This document shows positions 33,052 to 41,434 of a stretch of DNA of 64,000 bases, piece by piece; position 1 is the first letter of the stretch, and the number at the start of each line of letters is the position of its first letter. The translations under genes were made by a program, and so were the position numbers. Under the pieces are notes generated by a model that was given only the letters and a program-made list of their open reading frames with translations, did no database searches and was not told where the DNA came from. This stretch comes from Pseudoflavonifractor sp. AF19-9AC (lineage in GTDB: Bacteria; Bacillota; Clostridia; Oscillospirales; Oscillospiraceae). The DNA lies in assembly GCF_003478995.1 (NCBI RefSeq), contig NZ_QUGI01000001.1, positions 356,207-420,206 on the forward strand. The letters are read 5' to 3'.

Positions 33052-33098
33052 ACCAAAAAATACAACACGGCGCTGCATATCAAGCAGCGCCGTGTTGT
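33052..33098 (-). terminator. terminator of the aminotransferase gene
   Basis: 15-bp stem ACAACACGGCGCTGC / GCAGCGCCGTGTTGT with a 7-nt loop; the minus strand continues with ATTTTTTGG. It lies between eno and the convergent aminotransferase gene. Confidence 0.9.
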
Positions 33099-33155
33099 GT
33101 TTAAGATATCGTATTAAAAATGGGCACTTGGAAGTGCAGGGATATAAACAGAGCC

Positions 33156-34367
33156 TCAGGCATTGAATACATATTGATCCAGTCGATGCATTGCCTCCTG
33201 GACACGACTGAGCGGCAAGGCCAGATTCATACGCAGATGACAGGGGCCATGGAACATCCTTCCATCCTGAACCGCAACACCGACCTTCCAAGCTGCCCGC
33301 TCTACATGTTCAATATCACATTCATGAAGCTTGCACCACTGGGAGCAGTCAAGGAAGAGCAAGTAGGTTCCCTGGGGCTGTGCGACAGAAACGCCCCGGA
33401 AATGCTCTGAGATATACTGACAGGCATAGTTTACATTCTCTGTGAGAACCTGACACAGCTCATCCGCCCACTCATAGCCTTCGGGCTGGTATGCGCCGAT
33501 CAGTCCGTACATGGACAACAGATTCATATCGTTATAGTGAGAGAGAGAAGATTCCTTATCCATTCGATCCTGAATCCACTTGTTGTATACGATATGGTAG
33601 CTCCCAACCAAGCCAGCCAGATTAAAGGTTTTTGAGGGGGCGTAAAAGGCTGCCGTCCGCATCCGGGCATCCTCGCTGACGGACTGGGTAGGGATGTGCT
33701 TATGTCCGGTCAGAATGATATCCGACCAGATCTCATCTGAAACCACAAATACATCATATTTTTTGCACAGTTCCATGAACTGCTCAATTTCCCAGCGTTC
33801 CCACACCCGGCCACACGGGTTGTGGGGGGAACAGAAGATTGCGGCGTGAATTCGTTCCTCTTTCAACTTTTGTTCCATATCGGCAAAATTCATCCGCCAG
33901 ATCCCGGCGTCATCCTGTACCAGCTGGCTGTGGACAATGTGATAGCCGTTATTGCTCAGTGATTTTGTAAAACCGATATAGGTGGGGGAGTGGACCAGCA
34001 CCTTGTCGCCTTTGGAGCAAAATACATTCAGTGCGCTGATCACGCCGCCCAATACGCCGTTCTCATACCGGATGTGTTCTTTCTTCAGGCCGGTTACACC
34101 GTTTCGCGTTTCTTGCCAGCGAATGATGGAGTCATAATACTCCTTCCGTGGTTCAAAGTATCCGTAGTGGGGCTCTTTTACCCGATTCATAATGGCTTGG
34201 GGGATTGTGGGGCAGGCGGGGAAATTCATATCCGCCACCCACATGGGGATGACATCCATTCCATTTTCCGGTGCCTCAGGGGCCAGACCGGGTGCCCGGC
34301 CCAGAGAATCTACCGCAAAGGCATCCATACCCTTCCGTTCCATGATGCTTGTAAAATCATATTTCAT
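33156..34367 (-). CDS. MalY/PatB-type PLP aminotransferase (putative cystathionine beta-lyase)
   Basis: 403 aa fold-type I PLP enzyme. PMWVADMNFP near residue 41 is a MalY/PatB hallmark. Other landmarks are GVLGGVI, SPHNPCGRVW (180-189), VVSDEIWSD and the PLP lysine in APSKTFNLAG (Lys246). PatB proteins cleave cystathionine or cysteine conjugates and some have transaminase or regulatory roles; the substrate is uncertain. ATG at 34367 behind GAGGAG. GC and codon bias are clearly lower than in the flanking glycolytic genes. It is divergent from a MarR regulator that probably controls it. The pair may be a recent acquisition. Confidence 0.92.
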   Translation of the reverse strand: MKYDFTSIMERKGMDAFAVDSLGRAPGLAPEAPENGMDVIPMWVADMNFPACPTIPQAIMNRVKEPHYGYFEPRKEYYDSIIRWQETRNGVTGLKKEHIRYENGVLGGVISALNVFCSKGDKVLVHSPTYIGFTKSLSNNGYHIVHSQLVQDDAGIWRMNFADMEQKLKEERIHAAIFCSPHNPCGRVWERWEIEQFMELCKKYDVFVVSDEIWSDIILTGHKHIPTQSVSEDARMRTAAFYAPSKTFNLAGLVGSYHIVYNKWIQDRMDKESSLSHYNDMNLLSMYGLIGAYQPEGYEWADELCQVLTENVNYACQYISEHFRGVSVAQPQGTYLLFLDCSQWCKLHECDIEHVERAAWKVGVAVQDGRMFHGPCHLRMNLALPLSRVQEAMHRLDQYVFNA

Positions 34368-34450
34368 GCTTGGAACTCCTCTCGAAAGTGAAATGTGTGT
34401 ACAATATTTCATTCAATAATTATTTAGGTGCTTCAATATTAAGCATCTTT

Positions 34451-34479
34451 AATATATAAGGTGAGGAGAAAAATGTCAA
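34451..34479 (-). promoter_or_regulatory. sigma-A promoter of the aminotransferase gene
   Basis: TTGACA (34474-34479), 17 nt, TATATT (34451-34456) on the minus strand. Confidence 0.82.
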
Positions 34480-34584
34480 CAGAAAATCATAAAAACACCT
34501 ATAAAACGAGGTTAAAGATTCTGGCATACAACTTGTATATGGAAAGTTAATTTGGAGAAATGGGAATACGATATGCGGATGAAC

Positions 34585-34613
34585 TTTCATTTTCCTGGAA
34601 AAGATGATATAAT
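34585..34613 (+). promoter_or_regulatory. promoter of the marR gene
   Basis: Perfect TATAAT at 34608-34613 with a weak TTTCAT 17 nt upstream. Confidence 0.6.
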
Positions 34614-34742
34614 TTTACACGAACAAAGCAGTTGTTGCCAGGTATGATGTTTTGTGACCGACGCTGCAGGGAATTTTCCACAGAAATATAATTGGGGATA
34701 ACGACAGCGGTTAACGGTTATTTGTATAAGGAGACAAGATCC

Positions 34743-35228
34743 ATGGAGCACGGGAGAAAAGAACTGCTGCAGAAACTGTGGGCAGCACAAGACGAGGCCT
34801 ATGAATTGATGGCGGAGTATGATTCGCTGCCTCACACATATGGAAGTGTAGTTTTATATCAGGCAGAAGCCCTCGTGGTAAATTTGATTGGTGAGCATAG
34901 CGATATTACCATTACCGAGTTGGGGAGTATTTTGAAAAAGACGGCCAGTGCCTGTTCCCAGATCGTGCGGAAACTGAAAAGTAAAGGGTTGGTGGAACAG
35001 GTTCGAAACGAGAGCAACAACCGGCAGCTGAATCTGCGGCTGACAGACGCGGGAAAGCAGATCTATTTGGACCGGTTGAGCTTGAATCTTGAGTGCCAGA
35101 ATATTCTGTTTCGAATGCTTCAGGAATTTTCCGACGAAGAAATTGCTCATCATATCGCGGTTCAGGAGAGAATCAATCAGGCGTATCGGGGCGATATTGA
35201 TCGCAGCAAGGTTAGTGTAACCGAGTGA
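34743..35228 (+). CDS. MarR family transcriptional regulator
   Basis: 161 aa, typical MarR size. The winged helix spans about 40-115: ITITELGSILKKTASACSQIVRKLKSKGLVEQVRNESNNRQLNLRLTDAGKQIY, with recognition helix TASACSQIVRKLKSKGL and wing arginines RNESNNRQ. Flanking helices form the dimer interface. ATG at 34743 with AAGGAG 9 nt upstream; upstream in-frame codons lie before that site. Divergent from the PatB-type aminotransferase, which it probably represses together with itself. Codon use is lower-GC like its neighbour. Confidence 0.92.
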   Translation: MEHGRKELLQKLWAAQDEAYELMAEYDSLPHTYGSVVLYQAEALVVNLIGEHSDITITELGSILKKTASACSQIVRKLKSKGLVEQVRNESNNRQLNLRLTDAGKQIYLDRLSLNLECQNILFRMLQEFSDEEIAHHIAVQERINQAYRGDIDRSKVSVTE

Positions 35229-35283
35229 AAGGAAATGCTGCGGAATCGCCGCGGTGTATAGGAGAACATCATAGGAAAGCAAT

Positions 35284-35316
35284 GAAACGGCACCGCCCAC
35301 CAGGCGGCGCCGTTTC
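35284..35316. terminator. terminator between marR and anti-sigma gene
   Basis: GAAACGGC-a-CCGCC pairs with GGCGG-c-GCCGTTTC around a 5-nt loop; convergent genes share it, with no long T-run. Confidence 0.8.
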
Positions 35317-35331
35317 ATCGCTTCATTGTAT

Positions 35332-36138
35332 TTAAGATGCACTCTGCCCATGGCGGTGGCCCTGTCCATTTCCGGTGCCTGAACCTCCGCTGCTTCCAAA
35401 GCCGTTGCCCGCTCCGTTCCCATTGCCCTTCCCGGAGCCGCTGACATTCCCGCTTTGAGCATCCACATCGGACTGGGAGAGGCTGGCTAGCAGGGTGCGG
35501 ATTTCCCGCATGCTCATCTGTTTCACCTCCTCCGGGGGCAGGCCGGAGCCCAGCTCACAGAGATCCAGATAAGCGCGGTATTTTCCGTAGGAGAGCCCCA
35601 GGGCGTTGGCCTGCTCTGCCTCGCCGATGTCCAGAGCGCAGCAGTAGGCGCCCTGCCGCTGGGCGGTGGCATTCTCAACCCCGGACAGCAGCCGATCCCG
35701 CTGGACTTCGTTATCTCCCACCACCGTGATGGCCACGGCCGGATCATCCCCCAGATAGTCGGCCAGGCCGGGACTGTCCAGCACCTGTTCCACCGCGCTG
35801 GTGCAGGGGAGGAAGGTGAGATTCAGAGTTTCGGCCAGCGCCTGTCCCTCATGGTTGACCCCGGTGACCGAAACCACCCGGTCAAAGCGGTTCACGTTCA
35901 GCTCCAGCGAGGGATTGACGTCAATGCTCACCGTGGAGGTTGGAGTGAAGCAGGCCCAGCCTCCTGCGCCGGTGAGCAGGAGCAAGATACAGGCGGCCGC
36001 AGCGGCCAGCCGTCCCGGACGGACGCCGTCCCGGACGGTATAGCCCCTGGTCTTCCGGGCCAGAAAGTCCCGGGTCTGTTCCTTCAGAGCTTCCTCCGCA
36101 TGGACGTTGTCCAGAGCCCGTTTCAGCTGTTCACGCAT
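35332..36138 (-). CDS. RsgI-like membrane anti-sigma factor (second system)
   Basis: 268 aa. N-terminal cytoplasmic segment (1-40), TM helix at about 43-63 (LAAAAACILLLLTGAGGWAC), then the RsgI signature STVSIDVNPSLELNVNRFDRV and a helical domain to about 215. The tail from about 220 is low-complexity Gly/Asn/Ser ending GHRHGQSAS. Same architecture as the 604-aa protein at 22677-24491 but without PepSY modules. ATG at 36138 behind GGGAGGTGAG, overlapping the sigma gene by 8 nt. Probably sequesters that sigma factor until an envelope cue appears. Confidence 0.88.
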   Translation of the reverse strand: MREQLKRALDNVHAEEALKEQTRDFLARKTRGYTVRDGVRPGRLAAAAACILLLLTGAGGWACFTPTSTVSIDVNPSLELNVNRFDRVVSVTGVNHEGQALAETLNLTFLPCTSAVEQVLDSPGLADYLGDDPAVAITVVGDNEVQRDRLLSGVENATAQRQGAYCCALDIGEAEQANALGLSYGKYRAYLDLCELGSGLPPEEVKQMSMREIRTLLASLSQSDVDAQSGNVSGSGKGNGNGAGNGFGSSGGSGTGNGQGHRHGQSAS

Positions 36139-36607
36139 CGGCCTCACCTCCCAGCGTTTCCCGGAGCAGCTTCTTGGCACGGTTGAGAAGGGTATAGACG
36201 GTGTTTAGGTTCTTCCCCAAAATCTGTCCAATCTCCGGGGCGGTGTAATCTTCGTAGTAATGAAGGTAAATGACGTCCTTGTATTTGGGGGGCAGAGCGA
36301 GGACAGCCTGGAGGACGCCGCTGTCCTCCGGGTCCGAGGTACATGCGGCGGCCGCCTCCAGAGGGACCACGCGGCTGTGGAAAAAGCTTTTCAGCAGGTC
36401 TCGGCAGGCGTTGATGGTGACCCGAATGAGCCAGGCCTTTTCGTGCTCCGGACTTTCAAAGCGCACCGAGCTGAGGACATACTTCAGAAACACAGTCTGA
36501 AAAATGTCCTGGGTGTCTGCCTCGTTCTTCAAATGTACCATGCAGAGCCTGCGCACGGTGTCCCCGTAGCGTTCAATGGCCGCGTTTACCTCTTCCTCGC
36601 TGCGCAT
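36131..36607 (-). CDS. sigma-70 family (ECF-like) sigma factor
   Basis: 158 aa. Region 2: ERYGDTVRRLCMVHLKNEADTQDIFQTVFLKYV; region 4: LPPKYKDVIYLHYYEDYTAPEIGQILGKNLNTVYTLLNRAKKLL (here noted by its ends) with the HTH. The ATG at 36607 follows GGGGGT; a TTG at 36613 is a possible alternative. Between a small secreted protein gene (18-nt gap) and its anti-sigma factor (8-nt overlap), so all three are likely one operon. Confidence 0.92.
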   Translation of the reverse strand: MRSEEEVNAAIERYGDTVRRLCMVHLKNEADTQDIFQTVFLKYVLSSVRFESPEHEKAWLIRVTINACRDLLKSFFHSRVVPLEAAAACTSDPEDSGVLQAVLALPPKYKDVIYLHYYEDYTAPEIGQILGKNLNTVYTLLNRAKKLLRETLGGEADA

Positions 36608-36625
36608 GGCCAACCCCCATCTGAG

Positions 36626-36940
36626 TTACTTCCAGCGGCCTCCCCGCCAGCCGCCTCCGGTACCGGTACGGTTGTCGCACACCCCGTCGCCGTCGGCATC
36701 CATAAAGCCTGTGCCCTGGGCGCGGTTGTCGCATACTCCGTCACCGTCGGTGTCTACAAAACCCGTGCCCCGGCCCAAAGGGTCGCATACGCCGACATTG
36801 GTGCAGCGGCAGGACTGGGCGGAGCAACGAAGCCCCTTTCCTTCTCCGGTGCCCGGACCCATTCCAACCGCGCCTGCGCCGATGGTGAGCAGACCCAGTG
36901 CCAGTACAGCGGCAGCGCCTCTCTTCAGCCATTGATTCAT
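36626..36940 (-). CDS. small secreted protein with calcium-loop (thrombospondin-3-like) repeats
   Basis: 104 aa. Signal peptide 1-25 (LALGLLTIGAGAVG). A Cys pair region (CSAQSCRCTNVGVCDPLG) is followed by two near-identical 16-18-residue repeats GTGFVDTDGDGVCDNR and GTGFMDADGDGVCDNR. Each has a DxDGDGxxD calcium loop and a Cys. Ends GGGWRGGRWK. AAGGAGG before the ATG. First gene of the sigma/anti-sigma operon, so it may be the signal, an output or an accessory of the sensor. Confidence 0.82.
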   Translation of the reverse strand: MNQWLKRGAAAVLALGLLTIGAGAVGMGPGTGEGKGLRCSAQSCRCTNVGVCDPLGRGTGFVDTDGDGVCDNRAQGTGFMDADGDGVCDNRTGTGGGWRGGRWK

Positions 36941-37029
36941 TTGGTATTCCTCCTTGTTGGTGTTCCCATTGTGGTTTCATCTATAATACGAGCGGCCACG
37001 GGGAAACCATTCACCCGGACAGAAAAATT

Positions 37030-37707
37030 TTACCAGAGGGAGACATCTGCATCCGCTTGTCCGCCCAGGAGGGAAAAGCGATTCTTCCGGGCGGTGAGTA
37101 CCCCCTCCCGGCGCAGCTTGCTCAGCTCGTTGGACAGGGCGCTGCGGTCCACTCCCAGGTAGTCGGCCAGCTGCTGACGGTCGAAGGGAATGGTGAAGGT
37201 ACGGCTCCCCTGGAGCATGGCCTGGTCGGACAGGTAGGACAGCAGCCGCCCCCGGATGGTTTTGGAGGAGGTATAAAAGATGCGCCGGGACAGGGCCAGA
37301 TTTTTCCCGGCAGTGATGGCCAGCAGATTGCGCAGCAGAATGTCGGAGTGGGGGCAGCTGCGGGTAAACAGTCCGCTCAAATCCAACGAAAGCAGCTGTG
37401 CATCCTCAGAGGCCGCTGCGCTGACCAGCAGGGGCTGCAGGGGGAGACAGGCGTAGGTCTCGGCAAAGACCTCCCCCGGAGCCACGTGCCCCAGAATGGA
37501 GCGGTTGCCCCAGGCGTCGTGATTCTCAATGGTGACGCCTCCGGAGAGCACCACCCAGAGCCGGCTGGTGTGGGTGCCGGCCGCCAGAATCACGTCTCCC
37601 CGGGCGTATCGGCTGCACCGCGCGTCCAGAGCGGACAGCAGAAGCTGAATTTCCTCCGGGGAGGCGCCGTGGAACAGGGGGGTGGCGGCTAAAAATTGGA
37701 TGTCCAT
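37030..37707 (-). CDS. Crp/Fnr family transcriptional regulator
   Basis: 225 aa. Cyclic-nucleotide-binding-like beta roll at 1-115 (FHGASPEEIQLLLSAL, GDVILAAGTHTSRLWVVLSGGV), a long dimer helix, and an HTH near 165-215 (RQQLADYLGVDRSALSNELSKLRREGVL). The N-terminus lacks the four-Cys cluster of true FNR, so it likely senses a small molecule or heme-type signal. ATG at 37707 behind GGAGG. Divergent from a ferredoxin gene with a TGTTG-N6-CAACA dyad between, suggesting direct control of both. Confidence 0.92.
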   Translation of the reverse strand: MDIQFLAATPLFHGASPEEIQLLLSALDARCSRYARGDVILAAGTHTSRLWVVLSGGVTIENHDAWGNRSILGHVAPGEVFAETYACLPLQPLLVSAAASEDAQLLSLDLSGLFTRSCPHSDILLRNLLAITAGKNLALSRRIFYTSSKTIRGRLLSYLSDQAMLQGSRTFTIPFDRQQLADYLGVDRSALSNELSKLRREGVLTARKNRFSLLGGQADADVSLW

Positions 37708-37719
37708 AAATCCTCCGTT

Positions 37720-37735
37720 TGTTGGAATAACAACA
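37720..37735. promoter_or_regulatory. Crp/Fnr-type dyad in the divergent intergenic region
   Basis: TGTTG-N6-CAACA (37720-37735) between the Crp/Fnr and ferredoxin genes, the right size and symmetry for a regulator of this family. A TATACT sequence at 37757 may be the rightward -10. Confidence 0.55.
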
Positions 37736-37796
37736 TACAAGTGTGAGCTATTGTACTATACTGATGCCACAACGTCAAGAACACGGAGGTACTGCT

Positions 37797-38498
37797 ATGA
37801 TTCGCAGAGTGATTGAAATTGATCAGGAGAAGTGCAACGGCTGCGGGCTGTGTGCCCAGGCCTGTCATGAAGGGGCCATCGGCATGGTGGACGGAAAGGC
37901 CCGGCTGCTGCGGGACGACTACTGCGACGGGCTGGGGGACTGCCTGCCGGTCTGTCCCACGGGAGCCATCACTTTTGTGGAGCGGGAGGCGGCGGCCTAC
38001 GATGAGGCCGCGGTCAAGGCGAAAAAAGCGGCAGAGGAAACCGTGCTGCCCTGCGGCTGTCCGGGCAGCCAGTCCCGTTCCCTGGCCCGGGAGGCCTGTG
38101 AGGCTCCGGCTTCTGTCGCCGCTCCGGTCTCTTCCCAGCTTCGCCAGTGGCCGGTGCAGATCAAGTTGGCCCCGATCAATGCCCCCTACTTTGACGGGGC
38201 CAGGCTGCTGGTGGCGGCGGACTGTGCGGCCTACGCCTACGGCTCCTTCCACCAGGATTTCATCCGGGGCAAGGTAACCCTCATCGGCTGTCCCAAGCTG
38301 GACGGTGTGGATTACAGCGAAAAGCTCACGGAGATCCTGAAGCGGAACGCCATCAAGAGCGTCACGGTGGTCCGCATGGAGGTGCCTTGCTGCGGCGGAC
38401 TGGAGCGGGCGGTCATGACCGCGCTGCAGAACAGCGGGAAGATGATCCCCTGGCAGGTTGTCACCCTGTCCACCGATGGCCGTATTCTGGAGGAGTAA
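37797..38498 (+). CDS. 4Fe-4S ferredoxin-domain protein
   Basis: 233 aa. Two clusters at the N-terminus: CNGCGLCAQACHEGAIG (about 13-29) and C-x5-C-x3-CPTGAI (about 43-57). A linker with CGCPGS follows. The C-terminal part (from about 120) contains DCAAYAYG, GCPKLDG and a final CCGG motif, resembling small Fe-S electron-transfer proteins paired with Crp regulators in anaerobes. ATG at 37797 with GGAGG 8 nt upstream. Likely a redox carrier under control of the neighbouring Crp/Fnr regulator; partner enzyme not visible. Confidence 0.9.
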   Translation: MIRRVIEIDQEKCNGCGLCAQACHEGAIGMVDGKARLLRDDYCDGLGDCLPVCPTGAITFVEREAAAYDEAAVKAKKAAEETVLPCGCPGSQSRSLAREACEAPASVAAPVSSQLRQWPVQIKLAPINAPYFDGARLLVAADCAAYAYGSFHQDFIRGKVTLIGCPKLDGVDYSEKLTEILKRNAIKSVTVVRMEVPCCGGLERAVMTALQNSGKMIPWQVVTLSTDGRILEE

Positions 38499-38513
38499 TC
38501 TCGTAAAAAACAA

Positions 38514-38549
38514 AACCCGGCGCGTCCCTTTGTTGGGATGCGCCGGGTT
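38514..38549. terminator. terminator between ferredoxin and CBS protein genes
   Basis: 15-bp stem AACCCGGCGCGTCCC / GGGATGCGCCGGGTT (one G-T), preceded by an A-run that gives the minus strand a TTTTG tail. Confidence 0.88.
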
Positions 38550-38554
38550 GATCG

Positions 38555-39466
38555 TTATGCGTGTACGTCGGACTTGGCCTCCTGGGTGACAGGAGAGAGC
38601 TTCTCCACCAGTGCCCACTCCACCCGGCGGTCACACAGCTCCTCCACCCGGATGCGCAGGCCCATGGCCTCCACCACCGGACGGCTGCCGTCCTTGGGAA
38701 TGACGGACAACTGGGAGAACACCAGACCGCCCAGGGTGTCATAATCCCGTTCCTCGTCCTCGGGCAGTTCCAATTCCATAGCCTCGGCCAGCTCCTCCAG
38801 GTCGGCAGAGCCGGACACCCGCCACTTGTTGTCCTCCAGGCGGATGATGTCCTGCTCCTCCTGGGGATCAAACTCGTCATAGATGTTGCCCACCAGCTCC
38901 TCCAGCAGGTCCTCCAGAGTGACCAGACCGCTGGTGCCGCCGTACTCGTCCACCACCAGGGCCATGTGGGTTTTCTTGCCCTGCATATCCCGGAACAGCA
39001 CGTCGGCGGGCACGGTCTCCGGCACGAAGTAGGCCGGACGCAGCAGCTCTTTGATGGGCTTTGGATCAGGCAGACGGAAATTGAGCAGATACTCCCGGGT
39101 GGACAGAATGCCGATGATGTCATCCACATCCTCCTGGTACACCGGGAAACGGGACAGGCCGGACTGGCGGATGGTGTCCACAATGGTCTCCTCGTCCTCG
39201 TCCAGAGCCAGGGTCACCATATCAGTGCGGTGGACCATCACGTCCTTGGCGGTCATGGTATCAAACTCAAAGACGTTCTCAATGAGTTCCTTCTCATTGC
39301 TCTGGATGGTGCCGGACTCCTCGCCCTCCTCCACCATAGCCATGATGTTGTCTTCCGACACTTCTTTTTCCCGGCGCAGCAGCTTGAGCACCGGACGCCG
39401 CAGCAGAGCGATGTTGCCCGCCAGGCTGGCACAAAACAGAATGGGCCATATTTGGTCCCCAGACAC
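38555..39466 (-). CDS. CBS-domain CorC/CNNM-type protein lacking a full DUF21 domain
   Basis: 303 aa. A short hydrophobic N-terminus ([16 protein letters not shown]) is all that remains of the membrane part. The CBS pair spans about 70-200 ([61 protein letters not shown]) and a CorC_HlyC domain 215-300 ([20 protein letters not shown]). Full-length relatives (about 430 aa) have four DUF21 helices and are linked to Mg/Co handling. Start is GTG at 39466 behind AAGGGGG. Probably a cytosolic or weakly membrane-bound nucleotide sensor; natural short form or truncation. Confidence 0.9.
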   Translation of the reverse strand: MSGDQIWPILFCASLAGNIALLRRPVLKLLRREKEVSEDNIMAMVEEGEESGTIQSNEKELIENVFEFDTMTAKDVMVHRTDMVTLALDEDEETIVDTIRQSGLSRFPVYQEDVDDIIGILSTREYLLNFRLPDPKPIKELLRPAYFVPETVPADVLFRDMQGKKTHMALVVDEYGGTSGLVTLEDLLEELVGNIYDEFDPQEEQDIIRLEDNKWRVSGSADLEELAEAMELELPEDEERDYDTLGGLVFSQLSVIPKDGSRPVVEAMGLRIRVEELCDRRVEWALVEKLSPVTQEAKSDVHA

Positions 39467-39603
39467 GGAAATTCCCCCTTAATCATGTAGAACAATACAT
39501 CTTGCATGATAGCACGAAACGAATGTTTCTGCAAGGGGGAGAGAGAAAAGCGGGGGGAGAAAAGAGCGAGAGGGCAGGGAAGAGAGGAAAAGGGAGATTT
39601 TCC

Positions 39604-39632
39604 TTGCCAAATCAACGGAAATTCAATATAAT
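39604..39632 (+). promoter_or_regulatory. sigma-A promoter of gltX
   Basis: TTGCCA (39604-39609), 17 nt, TATAAT (39627-39632). Confidence 0.85.
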
Positions 39633-39711
39633 AGGCTCTGCGAACGACAGCCGCGGCCAAAGGGAGGGCGGACCTTCCAACGGCTCCTGCGGCAGCAACG
39701 GAGGGAATAAC

Positions 39712-41205
39712 ATGGCACTGGACATGAAGTATTTTGAGGAGATGGAGGCCAAAATCCCCAAGGGGAAGGTACGAACCCGCTTTGCCCCCTCTCCCACGGG
39801 TTATATGCATGTGGGCAACCTGCGCACCGCCCTGTACACCTGGCTCATTGCCCGCAACGCGGGGGGCACCTTTATTCTGCGCATCGAGGATACCGACCAG
39901 GTGCGGGAGGTCAAGGGAGCCACGGAGGTCATTTACCGCACCCTGGCCGAGTGCCATCTGGACCACGACGAGGGTCCCGACGTAGGGGGCCCTGTGGCGC
40001 CTTACATCCAGTCCCAGCGCCGGGATACCTATGGAAAGTATGCCCAGCTGCTGGTGGAGAAGGGACATGCCTACTACTGCTTCTGCGAGAAGACGGAGTC
40101 CGAGGAGGAGTCCGGCGAGTTTAACCGGGGAGATGATCCCTGCCGCAGCCTGACTCTGGAGGAGGCCCAGGCCCGGGTGGATGCCGGGGAGCCCTACGTC
40201 ATCCGCCAGAAGATCCCCCACGGCGGCACCACCACCTTCCACGACGCCATTTTTGGCGACATCACCGTGGAGAACGATACTCTGGACGACCAGGTGCTGA
40301 TGAAGCGTGACGGTCTGCCCACCTATAACTTTGCCAACGTGGTGGACGATCACCTGATGGGCATTACCCACGTGGTCCGGGGCAGTGAGTATCTCTCCTC
40401 CGCCCCCAAGTATAACCTTCTCTACCAGGCCTTCGGCTGGGAGGTGCCCACCTACGTCCACTGCTCCCCGGTGATGCGGGACGCTCAGAACAAGATGTCC
40501 AAGCGCCACGGCGATCCCTCCTATGAGGATCTGAAGGCCCAGGGCTTCCTGACGGAGGCGATTTTGAACTATGTGGCCCTGCTGGGCTGGTCGCCCAGAG
40601 GAGAGCTGGCGGAGCAGGAGGTCTTCTCGCTGGAGGAGCTGGCCCGTGCCTTTGACCTGGTGGGCATGTCCAAGTCTCCTGCCATCTTTGACATTGAGAA
40701 GCTGACCCACTTCAATGCCCTCTATCTCCGTGCCATGGCGCCCGAGGACTTTGCCAAGGTGGCCGAGCCCTATATCCGCCAGAGCGTCCAGAACCCCGCC
40801 ATTTCTGTGGAGGCCATTGCAGGGCTGCTCCAGGCCCGGTGCGAGAAGCTGACGGATATTCCGGAGAAGGTGGACTTTTTCCAGAGCCTGCCTGACTATG
40901 ACGCCGAGCTCTTCACCAACAAGAAGTCCAAGACCAACCCCGAGGTGTCCGCCCGGATGCTGCAGGCGGCCATTCCCATGCTGGAGGGGCTGGAAGACTG
41001 GACCACCGAGCAGATTCATGACGGGCTGGTGGCTCTGGCGGAGCAGCTGGAGGTCAAGAACGCCACCCTCATGTGGCCGGTGCGGATTGCGGCGGCCGGT
41101 AAGGCGGTCACGCCCGGCGGCGCCGTGGAGATCTGTCAGATTCTGGGCCGGGAGGAGACGCTGCGGCGGCTCCGTATGGGCCTGGATAAGCTGAACATTC
41201 AGTAA
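39712..41205 (+). CDS. gltX: glutamyl-tRNA synthetase
   Basis: 497 aa class I aminoacyl-tRNA synthetase. RFAPSPTGYMHVGNLRTAL contains the HIGH-type motif (MHVG), RIEDTDQ the glutamate pocket, and KMSKRHG the KMSKS loop. C-terminal helical anticodon-binding domain from about 330. Attaches Glu to tRNA-Glu and, in most Firmicutes, also mischarges tRNA-Gln for the GatCAB route. ATG at 39712 with GGAGGG 6 nt upstream; the longer frame is low-complexity. Monocistronic, with a terminator at 41282-41310. Confidence 0.98.
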   Translation: MALDMKYFEEMEAKIPKGKVRTRFAPSPTGYMHVGNLRTALYTWLIARNAGGTFILRIEDTDQVREVKGATEVIYRTLAECHLDHDEGPDVGGPVAPYIQSQRRDTYGKYAQLLVEKGHAYYCFCEKTESEEESGEFNRGDDPCRSLTLEEAQARVDAGEPYVIRQKIPHGGTTTFHDAIFGDITVENDTLDDQVLMKRDGLPTYNFANVVDDHLMGITHVVRGSEYLSSAPKYNLLYQAFGWEVPTYVHCSPVMRDAQNKMSKRHGDPSYEDLKAQGFLTEAILNYVALLGWSPRGELAEQEVFSLEELARAFDLVGMSKSPAIFDIEKLTHFNALYLRAMAPEDFAKVAEPYIRQSVQNPAISVEAIAGLLQARCEKLTDIPEKVDFFQSLPDYDAELFTNKKSKTNPEVSARMLQAAIPMLEGLEDWTTEQIHDGLVALAEQLEVKNATLMWPVRIAAAGKAVTPGGAVEICQILGREETLRRLRMGLDKLNIQ

Positions 41206-41281
41206 ATCATACGCAATCAAATATCCCTTGAGCTTGTCTGATAGCGGCGGATTTTCGTATTGAACGCTGGAATCGAATCAA

Positions 41282-41310
41282 AAGAGGCACCTGCTTTGCA
41301 GGTGCCTCTT
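41282..41310 (+). terminator. gltX terminator
   Basis: 13-bp stem AAGAGGCACCTGC / GCAGGTGCCTCTT with a TTT loop; the T-tail is short. Confidence 0.8.
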
Positions 41311-41372
41311 AGTTTATTGAGAAAATTGGCCCATGTATCAAGCATAGGCCGGGGTTCACTCTGCTCCTTCCG

Positions 41373-41402
41373 TTGACAAAGCCAATAACAGCGGATTATA
41401 CT
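41373..41402 (+). promoter_or_regulatory. sigma-A promoter of the ABC exporter gene
   Basis: TTGACA (41373-41378), 18 nt, TATACT (41397-41402), 32 nt before the start codon. Confidence 0.85.
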
Positions 41403-41434
41403 GTAAAACAGTGGATTTTTGAGAGGAGAGCGTT

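Larger units (their letters stand above)
34368..34742. other. AT-rich divergent regulatory region
   Basis: 375 nt between the aminotransferase and marR genes, much AT-richer than the window. It contains facing promoters (34451-34479 minus, 34585-34613 plus). Two GCTTAATATT/GCTTCAATATT-type near repeats around 34425-34455 are candidate MarR operator sites. No ORF. Confidence 0.6.
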
